A stretch of 64,000 nucleotides of DNA from assembly GCF_914767665.1 (NCBI RefSeq), contig NC_059505.1, positions 42,963,506 through 43,027,505 on the forward strand. Direction: 5' to 3'. Origin of the DNA: Harmonia axyridis (lineage: Eukaryota > Arthropoda > Insecta > Coleoptera > Coccinellidae). The translations under genes were made by a program, and so were the position numbers. The stretch's first letter is position 1. Each line of letters begins with the position of its first letter. Below the pieces are notes generated by a model, which saw only the letters and a list, made by a program, of their open reading frames with translations, did no database searches and was not told the origin of the DNA. This document shows, in pieces, positions 21,931 to 32,743 of this stretch.

Positions 21931-23033
21931 GTAGCTTCTTCTGTTATTTGAAAAAACATAGAAATTGCTTTTTGAAGGGAAAAAATACAGTTGAAGCTAA
22001 ATCTTGGCTTGATGAAGAATTTCCGGGGTCTACACCAGGAAATTCAACCATCATTGATTGGTATGCTGAGTGTAAACGTGGTGGAATGAGCACCGAAGAC
22101 GGCGAACGCAGTGGTCGCCCAAAAGAGGCTGTCATCGACGAAAAAATCAAAAAAGTTCACAAAATAATTTCGAATGACCGTAAATGAAGTTAATCGAGAT
22201 AGCAGACATTGTGAAGATATCATCTGAACGTGTACATCATATCATTCACGAAAATTTGTACATGAGAAAGCTGTGTGCAAAATGGGTGCCGCGCGAGCTC
22301 ACAATCGATCAAAAGCAACAAAGTTTTTATGATTCTGAGCAGTGTTTGAAGCTGTTTGAGTGCAATAAACCTGAATTTTTGCGTCGATATGTGACAATGG
22401 ATGAAACATGGCTCCATCATTTCACTCCGGAGTCCAATCGACAGTCAGCTGAGTGGACTGCACACGATGAACCGAATCCAAAGCGAGGAAAAACACAACA
22501 GTCAGCTGGCAAGGTTATGGCATCAGTATTCTGGGATGCGCAAGGTAGAATATTCATTGATTAACTCCAAAAGGACCAGACCATCAATAGCGATTATCAT
22601 TTAGCGTTATTGGATCGTTTAAAGGATGAAATCGTTAAAAAACGGTCCCATTTGAAGAAAAAAGGTGCTGTTTCATCAAGACAATGCGCCGTGTCACAAA
22701 TCAATGAAACCATGGCAAAATTGCATGAATTGGGCTTCGAATTGCTTCTGCAACCATATTTGCCAGATCTGGCCCCAGCGACTTTTTCCTGTTCTCAGAC
22801 CTCAAAAGAATGCTCGCTGGAAAGAAATTCAGCGCCAATGAAGAAGTAATCGTCGAAACTGAGGCCTATTTTGAAGAGAAAGACGAATCGTACTACAAAA
22901 ATGGTATCGGGAAGTTGGAAGATCGCTTTAATCGCTGTATCGCCCTCGAAGGCAACTATGTTGAATAATAAAATCGAATTAAAAAAAAAATGTGTTTTAC
23001 TATGGTAGACCGGGGTCTTTTCAATTGGCCTGT
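21930..23033 (+). mobile_element. irritans-subfamily mariner, 5'-truncated (copy M2)
   Basis: The copy lacks the 5' inverted repeat but keeps most of the transposase and the 3' inverted repeat (GGTCTTTTCAATTGGCCTGT), which is followed by TA. The N-terminus reads FLKGKNTVEAKSWLDEEFPG. The helix-turn-helix lies at 22187-22260 after a one-base frameshift near 22184. The first aspartate is in YVTMDETWLHHF at about 22400, the second in FHQDNAPCHK at about 22680, and the third at about 22780. Besides that frameshift there is a stop at about 22562 and a single-base loss in the proline codons before the third aspartate. All three catalytic codons can still be read, but not in one frame. Confidence 0.9.
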
Positions 23034-23035
23034 TA

Positions 23036-23785
23036 GATGTTTCTTATCGATACTGCATTTAGGTCAAAAAATGACTCTTGAAATGCTCTATAACATTCCT
23101 GCTCTGGTATTATCACTCAAGTTTCAGTTGCGTGTTTGAATATTGAATAATGAATACAAAGGTTTCAGCTTCAGAATCTGCAACTATCTGAATGTAACCC
23201 ATAAAACAGACCAATGAAGTTTATGTACTTTTACTAGCGCGGTTAATTTATAGACCAGCTTTAACCGGTGGTTATTTATTCATAAGGGTTTATCTATCCG
23301 GTAAGCACGTCTCATATTTTATCGATTCAACCTCGAGAATCCTGAATCCTGAATTTCGAATCCGGGAATAATGGAAATACCAAACGTGAAGCTAATGAAT
23401 TCACATGATATCAACGCCAACCGCAATAACTCGATTGGTTTCGTTCCAGCAGTTCTCAATGGACCGAATGGGATGCTGTCTCTGGCGCTGGAGAATGTAT
23501 GGATATCCTGTTGACACATGACGTCGTTCGAGTGAGGTTAGGAAAACATCATTGTTCGAGGGAGCAGCGCGGTGATTTTTGTCGCCGAGTGTTTTGATTG
23601 GGAATCTCTCTCTCGATTGAAGTGGATCCCTAGGGATTGAGCTGGAATATTCGTTATCTTTATGGATTTAGAAACCCTCTGTTCTACATACACACCCTTA
23701 TAAGATGACGCATGTACAGGAATGTAGGATGCTTGTGAAGCATTTCTAACTTTTGTGCTATCCAACATTCTTTTATGAATCAATG
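23036..23785. other. Unassigned stretch
   Basis: It begins with a repeat of the flank seen at about 21885-21915. No gene recognised. 23320-23640 is moderately GC-rich. Confidence 0.35.
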
Positions 23786-23789
23786 CCTT

Positions 23790-24640
23790 TGTTTGTGGTA
23801 CATTAAACGATAGTGAGGTGATCAAACTTGAACCTCTTAATGAAGAGATTAAAAGCAATATCCCAAATATCTTGGTGTTAAATTTGATTCTTCTTTGAAT
23901 TTCAAGGCTCACTTGGAAAATTTACGTTTGAAATTGAAGTCGAAGAATAATATCCTTAAAAAATTAGCTGGTTCTTCATGGGGTGCTGATGCCAGCACTC
24001 TTCGTATGACAGCTTTGGTCTTGGTTTTTTCTGCTTCTGTTTGGTTCAATAGTGCTCATGTTCATAAAATTGATGCACAGCTTCACGTTTCTATGAGAAT
24101 AATTAGTGGAACTGTTAGATCTACACCTTTACATTGGTTACCGGTGCTATCACATAATGTTCTGCCTGTAATTCATAGACAGGTTGCAGTCAAGAAATCT
24201 TGGGATGAATTTCATTTCTACCCGAACTTATTTCCAATTGTATCTTACCTTCCAGATACTAGAACTACTAGATTAAAGTCACGCAAACCTTTATGGATTG
24301 ATACCTTCCTTCAATCTAATGAGAGTGACAAGAAAATTTGGCGTTCGGAATGGAGGTCTTGTAATGTCTCAACAAAAGTCTTATCGTTGATCCTTCAGAG
24401 AAAGCTCTAGGTTTCAATCTTCCTAGGAAAATTGGGTGTATTTTAAATCGACTGAAGACTGGTCATGGTCGTTGTAATAGTATGCTCTTCAAATGGCATT
24501 CTATTGAAAGACCACTATGTGAGTGTGGTGTAGAAGAAACCATTGATCACTTGGTGAATACTTGTCCAATTGTTAAACTTCATGGTGGTTTCCAAGCTAT
24601 ACATTTCATTTCAGATTCCTTTTTAGAATGAGTCGGTAAC
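23790..24640 (+). mobile_element. Jockey-type LINE reverse transcriptase, C-terminal part
   Basis: The long frame at 23895-24410 (171 codons) follows the C-terminal half of a non-LTR reverse transcriptase. 'YLGVKFDSSLNFKAHL' begins about 20 codons earlier, then come LKSKNNILKKLAGSSWGADA, STLRMTALVLVFSASVWFNS and MRIISGTVRSTPLHWLPVLS. After a frameshift near 24390 the plus strand continues GRCNSMLFKWHSIERPLCEC with a cysteine/histidine zinc-knuckle-like tail (CGVEETIDHLVNTCP) near 24475-24570. The endonuclease and the catalytic YADD part are missing, so it is a 5'-truncated dead copy, as is usual for LINEs. This family has no RNase H and is distinct from the other LINEs in the window. Confidence 0.85.
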
Positions 24641-24644
24641 TTGA

Positions 24645-24837
24645 AATCAATATAATGGAAACTAATATTTAGTACTCCTTTCTAGTCTTTTTTTTTGTTT
24701 TAAGATGTAATTATGAAGTCGTCAACCGTTGGTGAAGAGAAAGGATGAAGAAGATTTTGTTTTGGATGAAGAGGAAGCTCTTCAATATAAATATGTCAGC
24801 TTATTGTGTAAACGTATACACAAACCAGTCACTACAT
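24645..24837. other. Spacer with a short acidic open frame
   Basis: The plus strand from 24729 reads MVKRKDEEDFVLDEEEALQY and continues into the inverted repeat. The acidic segment is unusual for random sequence here, but no family is recognised. It is not called a gene. Confidence 0.3.
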
Positions 24838-25357
24838 CTATACGGGGAGACAGAGTTTTTGCTGAGGTTTTTATTTATTCTCTTGTATCATACATTAAAA
24901 TGTATGATGCCCCGTTTATATTTTCTCTGCTAATACTGAGATTACTTCTACACATACTTTGTTGTTTGAGGTTGATAATTTTTTGTGTTGCTCTATCTCT
25001 ATCCTCAGGGTATGCTGAAAAAACTTCCTTCCACTAAGACTTGCTACGCAAATGTGGAGCTGTTTACCGAAAGAGTAACTGTAACGACTTTGAAACCCAA
25101 GAGCAAAGATGTTGTAGCCTCTTTCGGTAAACAGCTCCACATTTGCGTAGCAAGTCTTAGTGGAAGGAAGTTTTTTCAGCATACCCTGAGAACAGAGATA
25201 GAGCAACACAAAAAATTATCAACCTCAAACAACAAAGTATGTGTAGAAGTAATCTCAGTATTAGCAGAGAAAATATAAAAGGGGCATCATACATTTCAAT
25301 GTATGATACAAGAGAATAAAAAAAAAACCTCAGCGAAAACTATGTCTCCCCGTATAG
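24838..25357. repeat. Long near-perfect inverted repeat (two arms of about 240 bp, 43-bp spacer)
   Basis: The left arm (24838-25075) begins CTATACGGGGAGACAGAGTT. The right arm (25119-25357) is its reverse complement, ending TGTCTCCCCGTATAG, with only a few mismatches and small indels. The arms can be followed base by base through GGTATGCTGAAAAAACTTCC and AAGACTTGCTACGCAAATGT. The spacer is 43 bp. Nearly identical open frames occur on both strands (24985-25278 plus, 25209-24916 minus) simply because the sequence is palindromic. A transcript would form a hairpin of about 240 bp, so it could be a palindromic MITE/foldback element or a hairpin-RNA locus. No clear target duplication was found. Confidence 0.95.
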
Positions 25358-25359
25358 AG

Positions 25360-26003
25360 GGGAGGTTGCACCTTCCCCAAATGTGGATATATTGAGATTA
25401 TGTCTCGTAACAAAAAACCTGACTCATTTATGAAATACCAGAATGGTTAATCCAGCTATCTATTCAAAGAAGGTTTTTACAGCTCTCAGTACGTATTGTT
25501 CCCTTTCATCCCCTACACCACCACCCCTAAGTACAAGCACGTCCTACTGTAATTAACCGCATACGATGTTGTTGCTGGCAACTGGGCGCAATTAATACCG
25601 AATTTATGAGCATAACCAACAAAACAACCGATAAATCTATTATTATTAGCTTATAATTATCGTGTACCGCATAAACCATCGAATATCCCTCTCAGTAGCA
25701 CATGCAAATTCGGTGCATGCTGAACATGTACGCTGCAGGTAGTTAACGTACACAGTGTTTGAAATTGAGGGCTTCCCTCGTTGGAAATTATGACCTGGAG
25801 AGGTATCAATCGTTCTCCGAACAGATCGCTTCATCATTTACTCACAATGTCGTCATTTTTCAAATTTTCAGCTGAGAATGGTTCAACTAATCATCTTCAG
25901 AGATTGTGAGACACCCTGTAGATTTAACCCAACAAAGGAAAAGAAACTAAACATTTAAAATCAATTCTGATCGATAACACAAAGTTTTCAAATTGTTCCA
26001 TAC
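25360..26003. other. Non-coding sequence beside the complexin exon (probable intron)
   Basis: It lies directly downstream of the complexin exon on the minus strand, beginning with the donor GTATGG. The next complexin exon was searched for by eye here and further left and was not found. No other gene is recognised. Confidence 0.5.
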
Positions 26004-26167
26004 CTTATCTCTGATCTCTTGCCTCATCTTCTCCCTCTCTTCTTCCATTTTTCTGTGTTTCTCCTTCCTCCTCTCCTCAGCTTCGCGTATGGCCTCCAAT
26101 CGCTCTCTTTCGGCCTCTTCCTCCTTCTCCTTATCGTCTCCATCATCACCATCACCACCAACAGCTC
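26004..26167 (-). CDS. cpx: Complexin, internal exon (accessory and central helices)
   Basis: The minus-strand exon follows a pyrimidine-rich acceptor ending TTTATTTCAG and ends at the donor AAG/GTATGG. It has 164 nt: two bases completing a glycine codon, then 54 codons in phase. The product contains AVGGDGDDGDDKEKEEEAER followed by the charged helix RRKEKHRKMEEEREKMRQEI and RDK. This is the insect complexin accessory helix plus the central helix that lies in the groove of the assembled SNARE complex and clamps and promotes synaptic vesicle fusion in nerve terminals. The tyrosine that normally follows RDK would start the next exon. The first exon (N-terminal segment) and the C-terminal exon were not found, so the flanking introns are long or those exons lie outside. 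An open frame on the opposite strand is only its shadow. Confidence 0.93.
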
Positions 26168-26371
26168 CTGAAATAAAAAAAACCTTTCAATGATTGATTC
26201 GAAGCAGTTTCAAAGATTGTTCGTTCAAGAAGAGCTAAGGAAAGTTTTTCTGAGAAGTAGATCAGTAGAAGTTAGTTTGAAAATGAGTTTCCGATCATGC
26301 TAGATCAGCATTTGAGACTCCTAAGTAACGCATCTTTGGACATGAAACTACATCATGGAATGGCTGATGGC

Positions 26372-27265
26372 TAAAGGTATCTACTCTGTAATTTTATATG
26401 AGATGATAACCTGGACATTCTAGAGAGCAACTCTAAGACGAATGGCAGCATTTGAAATGTGGGTTTTTCGCAGAATACTCAAGATTTCTTGAACAGACAA
26501 AGTGTCTACTGAGAGGATGCTAGACAGAGTTAATGCAGGTAGAGCTATTAACACCTAATGAAGGTAAAGAATGGTCTATTTCGAAAACATATTGAGGGGT
26601 GATCATTATCAATTATCTCAGTTAATCATAAAATAGTTGGAAAACAAGGGCCAGAAAGGATACAACACTCCCAGATGAAGAATATAAGAAAAACGTTGGT
26701 TCTCATCACCCAAGAGAAAGACGAATTTGCTATGACTGTCGCCAATCTTCACTAAAAGAGGCACTAGAAGAAGGAAAATTTTCTAAATCTCAACAGGAAT
26801 GGATGTGTCAGTGCTTTGTTCAACTAGTTCTACACTTTTTTGGTATCTAAACAAGAACTGCAAATATATATGGAAATGTGGATAATTATCATCAATTGCC
26901 CAAGTTGATCATAAAGAGCAAAATAAAGGGAAAACAAGGACCAAGAAGAATACAACACTTCTAGAAAAGGATAAAAGAAAAAAGTAGGTTCAAACCGCCC
27001 AAAAGAAATACGAATTGGCAATAACTGCAGCCAATCTTTACTAGAAGAGGCTCTAAAAGAAGAAGAGGAAGAAGAATCTCTGTGCGCCTAGGTCCTTATC
27101 ATACAAAGCGTCTAAACCTCAGCAGAAAAAAATGCGTCAGTGCTTTGTTCAGCTAGTTCTACATTTTCTTGGTATCTAAACAATAGCATCGAGATTTTAA
27201 TGTTATTGTAAAAAACAAAGGTTGCTGAAGAGCTGCAAATGTATATGGAAATGTATGATGGAATG
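26372..27265 (+). mobile_element. RTE-type LINE relic, C-terminal end with an internal duplication
   Basis: Across frames the plus strand reads 'SVILYEMITWTF', then RRMAAFEMWVFRRILKIS and TDKVSTERMLDRVNAGR (26385-26550). This is the tail after the reverse transcriptase domain of RTE-type endonuclease/reverse transcriptases. It is followed by KIVGKQGPERIQHS and EKDEFAMTVANLH plus a stop (26628-26755). The last part is then repeated in a diverged form at 26880-27260 (KGKQGPRRIQHF, then TNWQ). The final block, GTCAGTGCTTTGTTCAACTA, is seen twice, at about 26806 and 27142. The copy is stop-ridden and inactive. Confidence 0.7.
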
Positions 27266-27269
27266 CCAT

Positions 27270-28285
27270 TGGTATAAACAATGAAAGCCTGTTATTAACC
27301 CTGAAATTTCATTCAAACTTGTGTCACCCACCGACAAAAAATAAATTTCGCAGAGCAATTTTTCACCAATTCAAACAAAAGTACCGAATATTCGAATTCG
27401 ATTACCAAAGCGGAACGGTCCTTTCACATCAGCCCCATTGTGGTTTGGGGGTGGCGTGCTGACAACATTCATAACATCGAATTTGCAAACCGCCCATAAC
27501 AATATCTAATGCGGCGACGAAAATATGAACACAAAACAGACGTAAAACAGGTGAACGTTTCGGAATTGAAAATGGAAATATTAACGACAAGTTAATCCGG
27601 TGTCAAATGGAATGAACGCATGTTACGTTCACGTTAAAAAGCCCTTTGTTAACGCGAACAATACAGGTCGCTAAAAATCGAATTTGCAGGAGAGTAGGTT
27701 ACGGGCCCATAATTTAAACATATAGGTTTTTTTTTTCGATCGACCTCTCAATCATCACTCGACTGACGGTGTTTGAAGAGGCTTCGATATGGGACAGGTG
27801 TTGAAGGCGTGGAGGATATTGATGATGGGACGGTTTGAATGGATCTAATTTTGATTGGTTACGAGTGGGTTGTAATGGAAAACGAGTGGGGTAATTCGAT
27901 GTTGGGGAGAATCGAAACTGCGTTCGGGTATGCGGACGCGACTTGTTTTTGTGTCGTTTAATGGTGAGAATATCGTAAAAGTGGTTGTATCTGTTTGGTA
28001 TATGTGTCGCTCACAATGGCTCTCTTTTGTGTTTAGTTCGTTCTGTGGAGAATGGAACTGATAGTGGAGAATTGACAATACCTCTCGGTTCTGTTCGTGT
28101 TTCGAGATCCGATGCGATATGGTTTCAACCCTTTGTTCAGCCTTTGACCCATTTTATCTTTTATAAGAGTTTTGTTACAGATTCATTTCCGTTTGTTTCG
28201 TGGTTAAATTTCATTTCGAACTACTTTTTAGTGGATTCATTCGAGTGTACACCCTTTGTCTTGTAGGGAGCAACTTTAGCTGTCG
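27270..28285. other. Unassigned stretch
   Basis: No gene recognised. It contains the Copia-like motif at 27695-27709 and a run of open frames around 27845-28266 on both strands without a domain. Confidence 0.35.
27695..27709 (+). other. Copia-like primer-binding-site motif
   Basis: TAGGTTACGGGCCCA is identical over 15 nt to the motif at 5986-6000 and 37008-37022. The sequence before it differs from the other two loci, so the proposed long terminal repeat is not supported here. Confidence 0.3.
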
Positions 28286-28289
28286 TCGT

Positions 28290-29345
28290 GAATTTTCAAG
28301 AGTTTCTTGAGAGACAGACAAGAAAGTCAATAAGAGAAAGGTTGAGTATACAGGATGTTGTCGAGTGGAATAGGCAAAGAAGGAGAGAATGGAGAAACCA
28401 TGTACGATGGCGTCATAGAATTGCATACATCTGCAAACATGAAAGACCCAATTGAAAAAGAAAACCTGGACGCCCACCTAAGAGATAGGGACAATTTGAT
28501 TTTCCTCTTCTAACGAATAGAAGCCAAGGCCTAGCAAACAGAGAGAATTCCCTAGCTAAAGGAAGAAGAAGAAGACAGTGGACACTGAGCAAGTTGAAGT
28601 AACATTGCTAAATAATTTTGCTGACTTGAGATTGTCTTAAGATCATAATAAATTGACTAAGCTATCAGTGCCAAACATAATGGTATTGGAGCAAGCTGAA
28701 GACCTTGCAGGAAGGGCATCAAGGATAACACGTGCTGGACCTAAACTGTACTATAGGCTTGGAAAAGACCACTACACTAGCAAAGTTAGCTTTGGAATGA
28801 GAGAACTCTCTGAAGAAAGACAGCTGGACTTGCTCGAGCGATTTTTTTGCCTCTTACACAAGTTACTCATGTGGCTGATACTAGCTGAATTTACAGTTAT
28901 TGTAGGATTGCTGACAGGGTAATATACTTTATGTTAGGCATGGATCTGTCAGCTGATAAAGAAACACCTGAAGAATATGTGACTAAAAGGTATCTGGATC
29001 TAAGCGAGAATATGCTGCACCTCCTCACTGGATTCTTTACAAGTCACTTCTGCCTCAGGGAGCACCTATTGAGAATGAGTCTTGCAGAAAACGATGAGTA
29101 CAGATTCTTTAGGGGAAGGGAAGATACTCCGGATCACCTGGTGACAGAATGCCTCGCTATCGCTAGCCAAGGACTTTGGATATGAGACTTGTAGAAGTTA
29201 GGAAGTAACCTTCTTGTAGCTATGTCAGATATTGGAGTTTATTAGAACTCTAGAACTGGGGACGAGCTGTAGACTATGACTACTAATCACTGGAACAGCT
29301 CTTATGGGGGCACAATAGACCACAAGGAGGCGGTGCAATGAAACC
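28290..29345 (+). mobile_element. RNase H LINE relic, most complete 3' copy
   Basis: The order is clear. A basic domain comes first, RERLSIQDVVEWNRQRRREW (28335-28400), followed by KRKPGRPPKR at about 28455-28485. An RNase H remnant, QAEDLAGRASRITRAGPKLY, lies at 28691-28750. The C-terminal tail then reads YLDLSENMLHLLTGFF, CLREHLLRMSLAENDEYRF and EDTPDHLVTECLA (28990-29155). The 3' untranslated region ends in GGTGCAATGAAACCCCCTCA at about 29330-29350, shared with the copies at 10.8 and 30.3 kb. The family's usual endonuclease and reverse transcriptase are missing. Intervening stops mark it as dead. Confidence 0.7.
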
Positions 29346-29349
29346 CCCT

Positions 29350-30275
29350 CATTAAATATACAAAACAGGTTCTATAAAAGAAAGAAGTAAATGATAATCC
29401 TTCCAAGATGTAACAATAGAATACTGGAAACGTTTATGCCGTAAAATTACAAACAATGGGTAAACATACTCGGTTAATAGAGGTCATTAGTGCTGTAACG
29501 AGACCTCAGGATATATCTCAGTCAGCTTTGCGTCGGGATAACAATAGATCATCAGTCCCTCACACCCCGAAATCTAATATAATAACAACAGCATTAAATT
29601 TCGAAACTGTGTCGACATTTTCTTCAATTCCGCTCGAATTAACAGATTACTACCCTAGCTGTAGGTAAGGGACGTAGCTGATAACGACGCAATCGTCATG
29701 GAATCCTCGATTAATCCCATTATCTCCAGAATTTTCAATATGGGCTCGAACACCCCCGGATTTTCACTTCTCCTTTCTAATTCGAATATAATTTATTCGG
29801 GGGTGGGTGTCTCCCCCTCGAATGGGGTGCTGTAACCGGCGGCGAAATATGATCTGGAGGCAGTAGGGAGTACCCGTAATTAGTGATCTGATAAGGGTCG
29901 AGGCGACCGTGACCACCTAATGGTATTATGCAGATTTCTGGTACAGGAGATCTAATATTTACGGACTGCGTTCTAACGAGGTCGATTTCGGAGGGTTTAT
30001 TCTGAGAGGTTAGGCGTGAAATTATTCGGGTATATTTGATTCAATTGCTTGTAAGGGATGAGCAAGTACGGATTCCTGGGGCGGATCGAGTATTAAATTG
30101 AAAATTGATAGTGGGTTGGTTTCAGATGAGTGTGAAGATTGGGTTCACTCGTTTGAATATCTGGGGCATTGGAGAAGGGTTAAATTGAGGAATTTACCCA
30201 TTGTTTGTAATTTTATGGAATGAACGTTTCCAGTATTTTATTGTTACCCTTTTTCATAGAACCTATTTTGAATAT
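29350..30275. other. Unassigned stretch
   Basis: No gene recognised. The plus-strand frame at 29456-29668 has no domain. 29640-30100 is GC-richer than average and may be conserved non-coding DNA. Confidence 0.35.
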
Positions 30276-30279
30276 TTGA

Positions 30280-31085
30280 GGGGGTTTTATTGCACCCCGA
30301 TCTTATATGCCCCATAAGAGCTATTCTCGTGATTAGTATTCATAGTCTACAGTTTGCCCTCCATTTCCAGAGTTCTAATAAACTTCAGTATCTGGCATAG
30401 CTACAAGAAGGTTACTTCCTCACTTCTACAAGTCTCATATCCAAAGTCCATGGCTAGCAATAGCGAGGCATTCCATCACCAGGTGATCCGGAGTATCTTC
30501 CTCTTCCCCCAGAGAATCTGTACTCATCGTTTTCTTCAAGACTCATTCTCATTCAGGTGCTCCCTGAGGCAGAAATGCCTTGTAAGGAATCCAGTGAGGA
30601 GGTGTAGCTTATTCTTGGTGAGATCCAGATACTTCTTAGATCTCGCAGTATTGAAGTATCGATGAACTTTTTTGAATGATTCAACCCTGGAAGATTCTGT
30701 AGGAGTGTTTCTCTTCCAGTTTTTTCCTTCTCCTGAAACATTTTTTTAGGTACATTTAGCTAGGTTCTGTGCCAAAGAGAAAAGTTGTGCTTCTTTTCTG
30801 GAGAGTGTGTTAGCCTCTTCATTATCTTTGATTTCTAAGTGGAACCCCGACTAAGCAGAACTAATTATTTTTGCCTGTATCATTGAGTTTTCTTTGGCAT
30901 TCCAATACCATCTGCCTGCCAGAATGTATGGCTAGTTTCTTACTGTATACTTCGATTGCAAACATCTCTGCCTGAAGGACACTTGGACAGCTGTCTAACG
31001 ATAGTAAGTGATTTGTAAGGTTTGTATAATTTGTTAAAGGAAGCATTAAGCATCTTTTTCCAAGATGAAATGATAAATTCATCAG
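30280..31085 (-). mobile_element. RNase H LINE relic (minus strand)
   Basis: Reading the minus strand from 31085, the RNase H domain begins with LDSCPSVLQAEMFAIEVYSK near 31000-30945. The later NEEANTLSRK-like box follows near 30825-30795, then a linker with the KKTGRETLLQN segment. The tail has 'LDLTKNKLHLLTGFL', 'HLNENES' and EDTPDHLVMECLA near 30510-30465. It ends with the shared GGGGTGCAATAAAACCCCC 3' region at about 30278-30296. It is the same family as 28290-29345 in opposite orientation, and equally broken. Confidence 0.65.
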
Positions 31086-31089
31086 TTAT

Positions 31090-31840
31090 GATCATGTTTT
31101 TCATTTAAAGGTATTTAGGGTTAAAACCCATGAATTCAGTTATTAAACTTTGCATAGTTTTTGTGTTATATGCATAATTATATTTGGTGGTATTAGTGAA
31201 TTTTTCCCTTTGAAATAACGAAACTCAAATGGCCTCATACAAATGTAAAGAGAATGAAATTTCGACCAGATGAACAAATACACATATCACATGACAAAAA
31301 TTCCAATAAAGACGAAATTCCATAGAAGAATTAATAAGCGAACACACATCAAACAAATGGCATTTCCAATAATATCCACCAGATAGTTTACCAAACAATC
31401 CGAAGAATTAAAAATAAATCGGCGAGATAAATCGGAAACCAATTTCGATTTATTCCCTTTCATTTCCATCGAGAACCATCGACGTATAATATTTTCCCGA
31501 CGCGTTGAAACCGGCCGGACAGATCGTTCCTGCGGCAATTTGAGCGATACGGTTGTTTTGGCGCTGCAGTAATATGCAATTTAGAGCCTGTTCATTACCG
31601 TCAATACGCGAGGGGTTACGTTGAGGTGTTTCACCTTGACGGTGAGACGTGCCACGTGCAAAATTAGGTCTATTTCCGTCTTTCTCCATCTTCTTTCAGT
31701 TCCCTTCAGTTGATCTTAGCCTTCGAAGGCATACTTCAGCAGGTTTCTTACCTTTCTGCCAGATGACATCCCGTAGTTTCAACCTAGGTATTCTCAAACT
31801 AGACAGCCTCTTATCCTACTTATCCTTCTTCTTCCTCAAC
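31090..31840. other. Unassigned stretch with one open frame
   Basis: A 79-codon minus-strand frame (31689-31450) begins MEKDGNRPNFARGTSHRQGE and contains a CPAGFNASGKYY segment. No family is recognised and splice signals were not established, so it is not called as a gene. The rest is AT-rich. Confidence 0.35.
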
Positions 31841-31844
31841 TAAA

Positions 31845-32258
31845 GGGTGTTTTTTTTAGAGCTATAAAACTTTAAATTGCAATAAAACAACGATGATTCG
31901 ATTGACATGAATTTCATTAATGCACAAGATAATCTTGTGGCATTACATTTTAAATATGATATCTGGCATATGACCGCCACGGCTGGCTCGGATGTAGTCC
32001 AATCTGGACGTCCAATTTTTGATTACTTTTTCCAACATTTGTGGCCGTATATCGGCAATAACACGGCGAATGTTGTCTTCCAAATGGTCAAGGGTTTGTG
32101 GCTTATCCGCATAGACCAATGACTTTACATAGCCCCACAGAAAGTAGTCTAGCGGGGTTGAATCACAAGATCATGGAGGCCAATTCACAGGTCCAAAACT
32201 TGAAATTAGGCGATCACCAAACGTGTCTTTCAATAAATCGATTGTGGCACGAGCTTTC
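31845..32258 (-). mobile_element. DD41D (rosa-like) element fragment, one end only
   Basis: The left end GGGTGTTTTTTTTAGAGCTA and the following 400 bp match the 3' end of the DD41D elements at 13963 and 44482. The match includes the inverse of the PQTLDHLE-type segment. It stops at GATTGTGGCACGAGCT within the catalytic domain, so the 5' half is lost. It is preceded by TA. Confidence 0.85.
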
Positions 32259-32259
32259 A

Positions 32260-32743
32260 AGTTTCTAGGTCCTTCCCTTGTAAAGTTATTATGTTTACGA
32301 AATAATAAAATCGAATGTGAGGACGGATTTTTCATCAATTAGCATAATCTTATCGATTTTAACTTATCCCGACCCAAAATTCGAAATCAACATACATTCT
32401 GACGAAATTATAGAGCCTAATAAAAAACTGACGTAAGAAGAAAAACTAATATTGCATTTGGCAGATTTTCGACAGGATTAAGAGCAAACATAATATTCCG
32501 CACGCTTTCAAAAGGATATACGAATCCATCCTCGTCTATGTGGCCGGTAATCGAATACAAATATATCCGATAGGTATCCGAAACATTTTAATGAAGCCCG
32601 CGGACATAGCTTCAGGCTGTGCCGAGTTTTCACCCCCGTAAAATGGTTTTTAGCAGCCTCGGGGCGATTTAACCCTTCAATGAGCCATCGAGATTGGACG
32701 ATGTTAAGCCGACGTTCTAATTTTCTCGCACGTTTCTCTGTGG
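32260..32743. other. Unassigned stretch
   Basis: Nothing recognised. 32560-32720 is moderately GC-rich. Confidence 0.35.

Noticed and set aside
24916..25278. Two nearly identical 97-codon proteins on opposite strands
   Set aside because: They arise because the DNA is a palindrome. There is no independent evidence for a coding gene.
25993..26193. Plus-strand serine-rich open frame over the complexin exon
   Set aside because: It is the antisense of the complexin exon. The minus strand has splice sites, phase and a clear family match.
31450..31689. 79-codon minus-strand frame as a gene
   Set aside because: The CPAGFNASGKYY segment was suggestive, but no family or splice evidence supports a gene.
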